Shown: one piece after another, positions 10,913-22,303 of the stretch | Layout of the letters: the number at the start of each line of letters is the position of its first letter | Numbering within the stretch: position 1 is the first letter of the stretch | Origin: Porodaedalea pini | Taxonomy: Eukaryota; Basidiomycota; Agaricomycetes; Hymenochaetales; Hymenochaetaceae | DNA length: 64,000 bases | Assembly (NCBI GenBank): GCA_002794775.1 | Contig: NBAY01000114.1 | Location: forward strand, 1-64,000 | Direction: 5' to 3' | The notes under the pieces: generated by a model | Told to the model about the DNA's origin: nothing | The model's input: the letters and a program-made list of their open reading frames with translations, nothing else | The model's database searches: none | Position numbers and translations under genes: made by a program

Positions 10913-11415
10913 AATAATCAGGTTAATAACCCCAACTCTGCAGAAGATAGCTGGTAACTCACCACGCAGCCGTGCTGCAGCTACGAGATGGTTCAGCCTC
11001 TTTTGTGCATCTGAATGACAGGATTGACTCACCAGCTGGTTTTACTCTGACCACGAGATGGATCAAGCTCTTTTCCAATTTCTTCCTCCCAAAAACTTCA
11101 TCGACCGTATCACTGAGCTTAAGGGCTTGGACTTTCTCGATGCTCTTGTTGGCACGTTCAGCCAAAGTTTCGTTCGGAGTCTTATCCAAATCGGAAGGCT
11201 TGTTCGTGTGAGCATAGCAGACGGTTGGACACAGATGGATGATAACTCACTGCGTACAACTCTAAATCGGCCTTGCCGACCCCAAGTGCTTTGAACCTGG
11301 GCCCGTTCTCCTTGAACACGCCACTAAGGACTTCAGTTAAAAAACATGTGTAATTAGATGTGAGGACATTTGAGCTCTCAGCATCTGCGATGTAGTAGTT
11401 CAGCGCTATGGGCAT
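10913..11415 (-). pseudogene. Orphan duplicate of the Crinkler header (5' exons only)
   Basis: A tandem copy of the 5' end of the neighbouring Crinkler-type gene. Exon 1 runs 11415-11251 with its ATG at 11415-11413 (MPIALNYYI). The intron is 11250-11199, exon 2 is 11198-11033, and the 18-nt microexon is also present. Homology to the other copy stops near 10913, within the next intron, so the NTPase and nuclease parts are missing. It encodes only the ubiquitin-like header, about 110 residues. A few substitutions separate the copies. It may be a non-functional relic, or it may supply the promoter and start codon that the body-bearing copy has lost. Confidence 0.75.
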
Positions 11416-11845
11416 GGTGGTTGTTAGATGAGGAGTGTGGCATCGAGATACGACCACAGCCCCACTCGCATCATTACGTAATGCATCGATTCTTGTAATA
11501 ATCCCGAACCGAGACAGCCGAGAGCTTAAGCTTGTTCCACATTAATAAGTTAGCTTTTGATTCACGAGAGCGGGGGTCGCTGACCTAAGCCGTCTCTCAA
11601 GGGGCGTGCCGATCCGCGCCGCTTAACCAAGCGCCCCCACCGGCGCCGGTTTTTATTTTTTATTTTTTTTTCGGTGTGTTGCGGAGGAGATCGACGAAAA
11701 TCGACGAAGTCGAAAACGCCGGCCTCACTCCACACTCACACTCTCTCAAGCCGTTCTCTGCTTTTTTCTTAATCACACTACATCACTGCTTCTCATCGCA
11801 GCCGTCCCATCACAGCTGCCTGCCTGCCCACCCACACTGCTCGAG
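11416..11845. other. Intergenic spacer
   Basis: No supported gene. A GC-rich segment (11575-11650) is followed by a T-rich tract (11650-11672). This could be the promoter area of the minus-strand header copy, but no TATA box stands out. Confidence 0.4.
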
Positions 11846-14800
11846 GCAACGAAGAGGTCGACGACAGCATGGAAAGAGGACCTCCAATCGCTCTTACATC
11901 GCGCGAAGGATCGCTTCCCAGACGTCGTCTGGGATCTACTGGATGAGGACGCGATGGACGAAGGCAGCAACACGGACTCGGAGGTTTGAGGACATAAAGA
12001 TGAGAGCACGAGCGCAGAACCTACCACCTATCCTTGAGAATAACAGAAGCTAGCTATCGTTTATGCTCGTGCACTACCCAGTTTCCAGGCGCGCTAATTC
12101 TCGTTCCACCCAGCACCTATCGTGTCTCCACTTCCTTTCGCTGCCTCTCTGACACCGTCTCTTCCAACGCCGACGACATCTGGACTCTCTTTCAACCTTG
12201 GCATTGAGTTCCCCTACCGGGCCTCCATGCGCTGCACTTCACCTTCCCGATTCTGGCCTATCTCCCCTGCGCCCTCTGTAATCGGCTCCCTCACACGCAT
12301 ATCTCTCAACCACAATCCCGCGTTATTCACGAACGAGCTCGAGTGTCTCTTCACAGGAAAGGGATTTGGGGATGCATTTGAGTTTTTGTTCGATGCGAAT
12401 GAGAAGGGCGCGGAAGGCGACGCCGATGTGGAAGAGGCGCGCGTCGACAAGCTTCAGAAGGACCTTGTCTTCATGTGGAGGTCTCGTCTGTATTCTGACG
12501 TTCGCATTGAACTACACAGCAATATGCCAACAATAGGTGCTTCTTCCAATGAAGAAGAGACGACCGCTGTCTTCTGCTCACATCGATTTGTTCTTGTAAC
12601 ACGTGCGCCGTATTTCTACGATCAACTCATCACCTATGGTCTCAAGAATACCCTGCCCCCGGCGAGCTCACACCCTTCGCCTTCGCCTTCCCTTGCCTCC
12701 CTTCACTCCTCCAGCACTGCATTTAACCTTAGGATACTTATACACCGGCATGCTCAGCTTCAGCAACCACTCACATGACTTGGACGCCGCTTTCGCTATC
12801 CCGTGCTCTGCGAACTATCTCAAATTGCAAACGCTCCATGACGAGGTGCAGGCACTCATCGTGCAGGAGATGCTCCATGGGCTCTTCCATGCTTTCCTCG
12901 AATTTGCTGGGTATGAACGCATTACTGGAGGCCGCTGGGGCACAGGTGGGTGTCGCTGCCGCCAGTGTGCACGCCGCGCACCGTGTACGCTAGTGTTTTC
13001 CGTGTGTACAGATGTGCAGAACACATACCTTGAGCACGGCGCGCAGCGCGCCCTTGTTGGTCTTTTCGGAGAGGGCTGGTGCACTCTGGACTTCGCTGCA
13101 CTCCGGCAGAAGACGAAAGACGGGTTGATGACCGGCCTGAAGAAGTGTGCGCTCCCGCAGAATGCGTTTCCTTTGCTTCGCTGCACATGCGACCTTAGCG
13201 AAGCTCAACTCTGTGCGCGACGCTTGGGTAGAGGGTGTGAGAGAAATGGTTATGACAGCAAGGGGGTTTGTGGATGCGCTGCTTTGCAACGAGGCGGAGA
13301 ATTGTTTCAATGAGCACGAGTTATGGAGAATGATGGGCTAGGACGGTTTGAGGACGGGAAGCGCGTTGAGTGGGTTATGGGGGCTGTGCGGAGGGGCATG
13401 GCGGAGTCGAATGCTGGCATGCTCTATCAGGTGAGTATTAAAATATAATCGGGTTTATCGTTGTGCTCATTCCTTCGCAGACTCTCGTTTCAATTCTTCT
13501 CCATCAGCACCCTACGGAACCAAGCGAGACCCTCTTATCAAGTATTTCCCACATCCGTGTTCAAGTTGAACAGACTCGTATGGATCTGCTTCGAAGGCGC
13601 TAGATCAGTATCTGGAACAAGGGTGGCTTCGATGCACTGGAAAGTTGGGTGATCAAGGAGATCAACGATGGTAGGTCCGCGCTTCTCAAGGGTAAGGACT
13701 TTGCTAATAACGATCTACAGAGATCAACAACCCGGTCGAAGATCTTCTAACGCCGACGACGAGCAACTCCAACACGGTGCGTGGGCCGCTTACGCGAGCA
13801 GGCCTTCGCCTTACTCTCAGCAGGGTCGAAGACACTACTGAGCGCGATAGCATGAACACGTCGCATTCGCTTCGTACGAGCATGCTGAACGAGAACCTTG
13901 CTCGCGGGAACGCAGCTGTCACCTCGTCTAGCGCATCTGTCTGGAGCGCAGCGTTGCGTCGACGACTAGCCGAATGTCATCGCGCCTTACGACTGCGACG
14001 GAGCGTGAACGTAAGGAGAGCCGGCCAGACTCGAAGTTTGTGCCGTCCACCCCGCGTAGTACGAGTCCAAGCGTCCATAGGGCACCGAGTGCACTCTCGT
14101 ATACTTCAGGTGTGGACGTGGATGGGGAAGGTGACGAACAAGAAAGCCCGCGACTAAAGGGCTCGACCTCGTCCCTTGCGCGCTCTACCGCGTCATCTTC
14201 TGTGGTTTCTCGACGGCCCGATGTAGCTTCTCGCTCTCCACGCACAACTGGGAAAGACACAGGAGACACCGCGAGTGTTACGGGTGTAAAACTCCCGAAC
14301 GTCGTCTCCGTGCAAAGATCAAAATCTGTCGCCGCCTCTGTTTCATCTACTCGTTCACATGCATCAACTATCCATAGAAATGCCGCCACTGCAGGCCAGC
14401 AAGGTACTCTTCGTCCGCCTCATCCGCCCTCGCGACCGACATACTCGTTCTCGAATGTGTCAATGTCCAGCAGCAGGAGCGGGGCTTCAACACGCGAGTC
14501 TACATTCAAAACGCCTCGCGAGAATATGACCCCGCGCGACTCTGTTACTCGGTCGAGGAAAGTCTCGACCACGTCGACGACCTCGATGTGCAGCACCGGA
14601 ACCTCAAGATCTCCTAAAACGCCGGCGTCGGCGCTACCTAAAGGACGGCCGCATCGCGTCTCTGAAACGAGTGCGACACCAATTAGTACGGTAAACGCGG
14701 TGTCGCGCACAAGGAAGGTGTCGCCCATTACTACAGTATCTACGAAAACAACAGCGAACAAGACGCCCGTCATTCGAAAGTCACCGTCGGCGAATTCAAT

Positions 14801-14912
14801 TCGATCAACTGCATCTGTGGCAACAGCTGGGGGGGAAAAGACAGCGACGAAGAAGTCCCCTGCAGTCGATGAGAAGAAGCCTTCTCCGGCGAGGCCTCGC
14901 GTGCGACTTATG
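11846..14912 (+). pseudogene. BTB/POZ domain gene, 3' truncated and fused to RPB1 sequence
   Basis: Resembles a mushroom-fungus family of BTB proteins. The N-terminal part (KEDLQSLLHRAKDRFPDVVW, 11870-11935) has no upstream in-frame ATG. The BTB core lies at 12470-12900, with LYSDVRIELHSN, FCSHRFVLVTRAPYF and later LTLGYLYTGML, though it needs a frame change near 12700. A Cys-rich block CRCRQCARRAP follows at about 12955. The last part (13977-14900) is a long Ser/Thr-rich, probably disordered tail. Several frame changes are not explained by introns. Relatives usually continue into a C-terminal domain; here the frame runs into RPB1 sequence at RVRLMPYS. I treat it as a broken gene that supplies the 5' end of a chimera. 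Confidence 0.65.
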
Positions 14913-17064
14913 CCTTACTCTAGTACGTGTTTATCCACCTTTAACTCATTATATGGTCGCTGATTAGTGTATTTTAGCCCTTCGTCTAAATCTTTCCGTC
15001 ACTCCACCGTATAACGCCGATTTAGATGGCGATGAGATGAACAAGCAGTATGTCACTTTTAGGATCAGCCTTACATCTCTTTCTCAGCCCCGTCTAGCGT
15101 TCCTCAGAGCGAAGAGACGAGAGCCGAGCTCAGTCAAATTGCATGGGTTGCGCAGCAGATCATCTCGCCGCAGGCGAACAAACTTGTTATGGGCATCGTA
15201 CAGGACACGTCGTGCGGTCCGGAAATTCACTCTGCGGGATAGCTTCTCGACTGAGTGCAGGTGCAAAACATCCTCCTCTGGGTACCGGACTGGGACGGCA
15301 CGATTCCGACGCCGGCGATCTTGAAGCCGAAGCCATTATGGACGGACAAACAAATTTTTAGCATGACGATCCCTCGCGGAATAAACATATATCGCTCGCC
15401 TGATCCGAAATCTTCGAGCCCCGTTTTCGACGATGGCATGGTCATTGAAAACGGCGAGATCATCTTTGGTATCGTGGAGAAAAAAAAAGACGGTTGGAGC
15501 ATCGCAAGGCGGTCTTATCCACGTCGTCTTCCGCGAAAAAGGTCCCGAAGCGAATCGTACGCTGTTCACTGGTCTCCAGCAGATCGTTAATCACTGGCTG
15601 TTCCACAATGAATTCAGTATAGGCATTGGTGATACGGTTGCGGATAAGGAGACAATGGCGTACATCACAGATCAGATCAAGATGCAGAAGCAGAATGTCG
15701 TGCAGGCCATTGAAGATGCATCTAACGACCGTCTGAAAGCTGCACCGGCTATGACTATTCGCGAGTCGTTCGAGAGTCGAGTCGAACGCGAGCTCAACTT
15801 GGCGCGTGACCACTCCGGTCAATCCGCACAGAAGGACCTGAAGGAGGACAACAATGTCGAACAGATGGTTGTCGCGGGTTCGAAGGATTCGTTCGTTAAC
15901 ATATCGCAGATGTCCGTCTGTGTTGGTCAGCAGTCGTTGAAGGGAAGCGAATACCGTTTGGCTTCAGGCATTGCACACTACCTCACTTTACGAAGGATGA
16001 CTTCAGCCCAGAGGCGTGCGGTTTCGTTGAGAACTCGTATCTTCGTGGATTAACTCCGCAAGAGTTTTCTTCCATGCTATGGCTAGTCGCGAAGGTTTGA
16101 TCGATACCGCTGTCAAGACGGCCGAGACTGGTTACATTCAGTGTCGACTTGTAAAGACACTCGAAGACGTGGCTGTCTGCTACGACGGGACTGTACGAAA
16201 CTCACTGGACGGTGCTTTTATTGAACGGCAAACGATCAAAACGTTCTGTATCAATGATCGCGAGTTCGAACATCGCTATCGGGTCGACGTCACTGACCCG
16301 AAGGGTGGATTCCTTCCTGGTGTTTTGCAAGTCGGTATCGATGACTCATCCCTCGAGCTCCGGCAAAAACTCGACGAGGAATATGACCGTCTTCAGGAGG
16401 ATCGTAAATTGCTCCGTGAATTCATTTTGCCGGGCCGTGACAATTCCGCTGCTCACTATCTTCCTGTCAACCTGAACCGCATCGTGCAGAACGCAACGCA
16501 GATTTTCCATATTGACCGCAGAAAGCCGAGCGATCTGGAGCCGATTTACATCATTGAGCAGGTGCAGCAGCTGGCAGACCGCCTCATCGTTGTGCGCGGC
16601 GAGGATCTTTTGATAAAGGAGGCTGCCGAGAACGCTTCTCTTGCGTTCCGCATGCACCTTCGGGCGACTTTTGCCGCGTGTCCAGTCCTAGAGGAGTTCC
16701 ATCTCAACGGAGAAGCGTTTGACTGGGTCTTGGGCGAGGTGGAGACGAAGTTCAACCAGTCGGTCGCTCATCCGGGCGAGATGTGCGGCACACTCGCTGC
16801 CCAGTCGGCGACGCAGATGACACTAAATACCTCCCATTACGCTGGTGTTTCGAGTAAAAACGTCATGCTCGGTGTGCCGCGTCTTAAAGAAATCATCAAC
16901 GTCGCCGCGAATATCAAGACTCCGTTGCTCACAGTGTACCTAGACCCAGAAATTGCTGCTGTCGACACGAGGGCCAAGTCGGTGCAAACAGAACTTGCGT
17001 ACACATCGCTGCGCACCGTTACAGCGGCGGTCGAGATCTACTACGATCCTGATCCAAGTACTTT
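14899..17064 (+). pseudogene. rpb1: RPB1 (RNA polymerase II largest subunit) internal fragment
   Basis: Covers roughly yeast Rpb1 residues 465-1170, from MPYS before the active site to the region after the trigger loop. The metal-binding motif reads NADLDGDEMN at 15013-15042, with all three Asp kept. Two introns are retained near 14924-14978 and 15048-15090. Damage: a frame change near 15220; a frameshift in a run of nine A at 15480-15488; another near 15940; another near 16068; an in-frame loss of about 13 residues near 16205; and loss of the four residues IGEP at about 16806 in the trigger loop. The N-terminal clamp and the CTD are absent. It cannot give a working subunit. Retained introns show a DNA-level copy. 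Confidence 0.9.
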
Positions 17065-17126
17065 TCATTTCTCTTTTCCACATGCGATCTATGTCTCCTC
17101 TTTCATCATACTATCGATCGGAGCAG

Positions 17127-20100
17127 CATGGCCTCAACACCTACCTCCACTTCATCCGCCGCCTCATAATCCACTCTCAAGCCCGCCTCACAAGCACCGC
17201 TGCCCCAACTACATTCGACACATCCACCTCGCTCACGTTTTGTCTGCTCAGACAGGAGACGCCGCGACTCGCGCGTGACCCGTTCCTCGCAGACCGCTTC
17301 CGCGAGGGCGAGATCTTCCGCGCGTTCGACCTCGTGCGCTTCGCGGACCGCGTCGGCCTCCGCCCGCTCGAGCGGCTCATCCTCGCTGCGTCAATCGCCG
17401 CCGTGGGAGTGAGCACGGGAAACACTTCTGGCGCTCAAGCCCAGCAGGGATCAACACCGGGCACGGGTGTGCGAAAGCCGTTGGCGGATCAGGCGGCGAC
17501 GATCATTCGCGTTGACTTTGAGAACGCTGTGCTCGCGCTGTGCCAGCATCCCTGCTTTGACCATGCCGATTTGTCGCCCGCGCAGGCAGGAAAACTGCTG
17601 CAAACTTTACTGTCTGACCCGCCGCGGGGTGCACCGCTCCTCGATGCAATGCTGTGCTAAGCACTTGTTGCTGCTGCGCAGACAAAATTTGGTGTTGAGA
17701 TGGTTGCACCGATTCTGGCGCAGTTGTTCCAGAATCTCAGGTATGTTTTATCCCATTTTGTTAGCATGAAAGCTCATCAAAATGTTGGTGTAACTTTCGC
17801 AGCCTCCCACCACAGACATCCCTTGTCCAGGCCTTTAACCAATTTGGTCCAGAAATCACGAGCGATGTGGCTGTCGTAAGAGGTTTGCTTGCAAGGTTCG
17901 GGATGACCGATCAGAGCCCTCCGACGGACGAGCAAATCGTTGACATCTCAGCCGCCTTACGATTGAGGGTGCCCAACTGTGTGATATCGGTACTCTTGTG
18001 AGAGCGTTAAGTAGCTTTGTGAGCCTCTTTTTGCTTCTGTACGTGCTGTATCATTTACTCACCTTGTATGCAGAGGGCAAAGCTTGACCGTAGCAAAGTT
18101 ATCGAGGCCTTCGATTGGCCTGATCGGCAAGGTGTCGATACCAATACGCTCAAGCTCCTTATTGCTATCCTCATCAATTCTCCCCGCGATGCAGACAAAC
18201 CTGCCGTTGCTGGCTTCTGGTCACACTGGAACAATTCTCTCTATTAACTCCGCCTCCTCGATGCTCTACTTTCTTTACCTGGCGACACATTCAACTTCGT
18301 CAGCCTGCCCGGTCGGCGCGTAGTGACTGTTGAGGACATTGCAGCCGCAAGCCCCACGATCAAGACTTTGGCTGCTAATGTGCAGAGTCATACGTGGAAC
18401 TCGCTGGATTTGTTTGAGTTTTTGGTCGGGCTGGGAGATTCGGATAATGAGAATGTCAGAAGCTGTGTACGGGAGATGTTGGACAAGGCCGTCCGGATAA
18501 GTGCGGACATTGTAGATATGGATTGCTTCAGGCTCCTGTGAGTGACTGGGCATTATTCGTTACTTCTGCTTCATGAGTGGCTTATCTTTATTATGTTCCC
18601 AGAAACCGTGGAATGCATTGTAGATTGAGTATACACGACAGCTGCTTTTAATGTTCCTCGGTGGTCATCCGAATCACCAGCTCGTCTTCATGCGCATCTG
18701 GCAGATCGAGCCGACGTATCTCACGACGGCCCTGTGCGAGTTCTACGACGAGAACCCGATGAACATCACGCGCATCTTAGATGTCGCGCAGGACCTGAAG
18801 ATCCTTGATTCGCTGCTTGAAGTACGGCCTTTCGTCTTCGCGCTTGACGTCGCTGCTCTTGCATCTCGACGCGAGTACCATAACCTCGATAAGTGGCTAC
18901 AGGACAACGTATCGGCGCATGGGGCAGATTTCTTGCACACTATTATTGTGTTCTTGGAGCTCAAGATGCAAAACGAGAAAATTGCCCGGACAATTGACCC
19001 ACAGGCGGAGAACAGGACGATGGCACTCAGCCCCTAACGATCGCTATCTTCTTGCGTTCCCTTCGCACCTAGTTCGTTTCTTTCCTTTCACATTGACAAA
19101 AGCTCCCGTCTAATATTTTAAACCTTCCCTTCGTAGTTCAAACATTATGGATGAGCGAGACGCGGAATATTGCATGGAGATACGAAATGCTTGCCTGCGG
19201 ATCCACCCTCGGCTGATGATTCTAAATCCTAGTGCCGAAAATTCGGAGCCTGGGTTCACTGTCGTCAGCTATTCCTCTGACATTGAAGCAGAGGTCGACG
19301 GTATCTTCAAGCAGATGTACGACGAAAAGATCACGATCGACTAAGTTATCATCATACTACAGCGCACTAAGGAATCTACGAACCCTCATGACTACGAAAT
19401 CTTCTCTTGCATGCTCCACTTCCTCTTCGACGAATATAAATTCTTCCAGACATTCTATCCGCCGCGCGAACTCGCGATGACAGGCTACCTATTCGGACCT
19501 ATCATACAGCAACGACTAGTCGACTATATCCCCCTCGGCATTGCCATCCACTACATTATTGACTCCCTCCAGTGTCCCCCAGACACCAACCTCTTAAAAT
19601 TTGGTGTGCAAGTGCTGGCACACTTCGGATCGCGCCTGCCAGAGTGGAAGCTCCTGTGCGAAGCACTTCTAAACATTCCCCATCTCGCCAAGCAGCGACC
19701 AGACATTATTGAGACGATTCGTCGAGCTCTCGCTGCCCCCACAGAACCAGTTAGTGCAGGAGGAGCAGCGCAGCTGCAGGCATTCCCATCAGCCTTGACT
19801 CTTATCGACACTCAGCCAGCCTTCACGTCCATCAAGCCAGACATCTTGGATGAGGCAGACTTTGAGACCCCGCCCGAAGAGACGTCCGACAAGATTCTTT
19901 TCATTATCAACAACCTTGCGCCGAGCAACTTTGAATCAAAACTTACAGAGATGAAGGAGCGTTTCGAAGAGATATACTCGCACTGGCTTGCGAACTACCT
20001 TGTCGATCAGCGTGTTAGTACCGAGCCGAACAACCACCAGCATTACTTACGATTCCTCGATGGGCTAGACAGCAAGGCAATGGTGAAGTACATCCTCCAT

Positions 20101-20325
20101 GAAACGTTTGTGAAGTCCACAGTGTTATTGAACTCCGACAAAACAAAAAACCCTACCACAGAGCATACATTCGTCAAAAACCTTGCCTCGTGGCTTGGGC
20201 AGATCACGCTTGCTCGCGACAAGCCGATCAAGCACAAGAATCTTGCTTTCAAGGAGTTCCTTGTCGAGGGGGTGGATAGTGACCGCTTGATAGTCGCGAT
20301 CCCGTTTGTGTGTAAAATTCTTACG
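17127..20325 (+). pseudogene. not1: CCR4-NOT scaffold NOT1, N-terminal half, degenerate
   Basis: Matches the first half of NOT1, the scaffold of the CCR4-NOT deadenylase. Stretches seen: FDLVRFADRVGLRPLERLIL (17322), SLPPQTSLVQAFNQFGPEIT (17804), FDWPDRQGVDTNTLKLLIAI (18110), WNSLDLFEFLVG (18400), FMRIWQIEPTYLTTAL (18690), then a long clean exon 19411-20320 (LHFLFDEYKFFQTFYPPREL). Introns remain near 17742-17802, 18017-18073, 18541-18610 and 19037-19140. Frameshifts occur near 17655 and 17960 and in-frame stops near 18246 and 19342. The MIF4G-like, CAF1-binding and NOT-box parts are absent. The copy stops at IPFVCKILT and joins TGS1 sequence directly. Confidence 0.88.
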
Positions 20326-20340
20326 GCCACTGGCGCAGCG

Positions 20341-20731
20341 AAACATCGACGTCGTCTTCCTCAGCCCGCCCTGGGGTGGACCATCCTACTTGACTGACTC
20401 GCCGCAAAAGGAGAAGAGCGAGGCAGACTCCTTGCTTCAGGGTGACTACTCGCTGTATTCCATCCTTCCCATCTCTGGCGACGAGCTCTTCCATCTTACA
20501 CGTCGCGTGTCGCATAATGTCGCATATTTCCTGCCGCAGAATGTTGACCTCGGAGAGGTGTCTAGTCTACTCAAACGTGAAGATGCCGGAGATGGGAACT
20601 CGAGGTTGGTAAGTATGCAGCGAGAGGTGGAGGAATGTGTCGAAGTCGAGGAGGAGTTTATGGGCGGAAAGTTGAAGGCTGTCACCTGCTACTTTGGTGG
20701 GCTTGTGGCGGGACAAGAGGAGATTTTCTAA
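20341..20731 (+). pseudogene. tgs1: Trimethylguanosine synthase TGS1, C-terminal fragment
   Basis: About 128 codons matching the end of the snRNA/snoRNA cap hypermethylase. The methyltransferase motif IV SPPWGGPSY is present at about 20370, followed by GDELFHLTRRVSHNVAYFLP and the family tail GGKLKAVTCYFGGL. The N-terminal SAM-binding half is missing, so it cannot be active alone. The frame is open and would be joined to NOT1 sequence by a junction near 20326-20340. The stop TAA is at 20729-20731. Confidence 0.85.
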
Positions 20732-21359
20732 GCTTAGTTGTGGTATGAAGAACGCTCCTCCTGCTATCGATTGTTAGATACAGATGGTCTGCTATTCTCT
20801 GAGAATGATTCTGAGACCAATCTTAGACTTACCTTGAAGGCGCCTTCAGGCTTGTCCCACAGTAAAGTTGCGCTGCATTGAGGGGGCGGCAGATATAACG
20901 CACTTATTTTTGTCTCTGCTGTTAGGGCGTTAGTAGAATTGCGGTATGATAATTACATGTTACTTAGAGAGTATGTGAAGTGCTAAGAACATATATTTCT
21001 GGAAACTGAAGAACTCTTTATTCCGAATTATGTCTCTTGAACAATGAGGATACTTCTTGTTCTACAGGACAAGAAGCACTAGTTTCTGCAAGAATATTTT
21101 AATTTTAAATCGAGTCTTTCCCCAAGCTGTGCTGTTGAACAACTTGCGTGTGGTAATACACCCCGTGATTTCTGATTTAGGCCCCATGACAGATCCGCAC
21201 GCCCCGTGACATATGATTTAGGCCCCGTGCACTTTGTTACTGGCCCCGCCACCTGTGACACATACATAACCCCACCTAACTAGAGGTGACAACAGGGGGC
21301 CATTACAGTGTCTAATAAGGCCTATGTTCAGGAGGGCCTATAGTGAACCCTTCTCTATA
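20732..21359. other. Intergenic, no gene seen
   Basis: AT-rich sequence following the chimera. A short GCCCCGTG motif recurs at about 21180-21250 and may belong to a degraded repeat. No coding frame is supported. Confidence 0.4.
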
Positions 21360-21887
21360 CCGTCTGCCGTCTGCCTTCCGTCTGCCTCCGTCTGCAGCCA
21401 TCTGCAGCCGTCTGCTGGCCATCTGCTGGTGTTTGCCGCCTTTTAAAGGTGTCTGGCAGTGCTTACCAGCCGTCTACGACCATCTGCCAACTATCTGCTG
21501 CAATCTGTCAACTGTCTGCCAACTGCCTGCCGTTGTCTGCCTTCATCTGCAGCCATCTGCTGGTGTCTGCTACCTTTTGTAGGTGTTTAACAGTATCTGC
21601 TAGCTATCTGCGATCTTCTACCAGTGTCTGCTGACTGTCTGCCATCATCTGCCTACCATCTGGTACTATTTATAGCCATCTGCTACTGTCTGCCATTATC
21701 TATTATTGTCTGCGAATATCTGCTAGCATCTACTGGTGATCTGTGATCATCTGCTAGCTATCTGTGATCATCTGTCACTATCTACAGTTATTTGCTGGCC
21801 ATCTAGCACTATCTATCTCCTATCTGCTATCATCTGCCAGCTGTCTGCTATTATGTACTATTATCTGCCAACATCTGCCTCCATTGT
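21360..21887 (+). repeat. Degenerate minisatellite with TCTGC core
   Basis: About 530 bp of imperfect units of roughly 10 bp built on (C/T)(A/G)TCTGC, for example CGTCTGCC and CATCTGCTGG. Units vary in length and decay toward the right end. Confidence 0.85.
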
Positions 21888-21999
21888 ATATCAGAAGTAG
21901 ACTTTCCTTTTTAGGGAGAGGATGTGCGCAATGGAAAGACATTCTATATTAGGAAATATGTACTTTTTGACAAATTTACTATTAAACATTTTCTACCAG

Positions 22000-22130
22000 A
22001 GTTACTGACCTAGTGACCAATTGCCTGTGACTGAGTAACCTCTCACCTGGTGACCTTTGATGACAACCCAGTGACCTTCACCCGGTCACCTGCTGGTGAT
22101 CAGTAACCAGTGACCTACTAGTGATTTCTT
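22000..22130 (+). repeat. Degenerate GTGACC repeat
   Basis: A short array of units containing GTGACC or GTAACC with variable spacers, for example TAGTGACC, GGTGACC and CAGTGACC. The motif resembles the GGTAAC core of the next array and may share its origin. Confidence 0.5.
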
Positions 22131-22303
22131 AATATAATATATGTATGACACATCACCAGATGGGAAATTTGAAGCTGATTCCAAATATATTATTTGTTTG
22201 ACATTATTTGTATATAGTGAGCCACAAAATCAAAAATACTCGAGCAAATGGGAGTCTGAAAAATATTTTTAGACACTATCAGAAAGCATTTTTCAAGCTG
22301 AAT

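Noticed and set aside
14899..17064. Retrocopy (processed pseudogene) origin of the RPB1 piece
   Set aside because: Introns with intact GT-AG ends are still present near 14924 and 15048, and no poly-A tail or target duplication is seen.
11846..20731. One long functional multi-domain fusion gene
   Set aside because: Several frameshifts and stops lie outside any plausible intron, and key parts of RPB1, NOT1 and TGS1 are missing.
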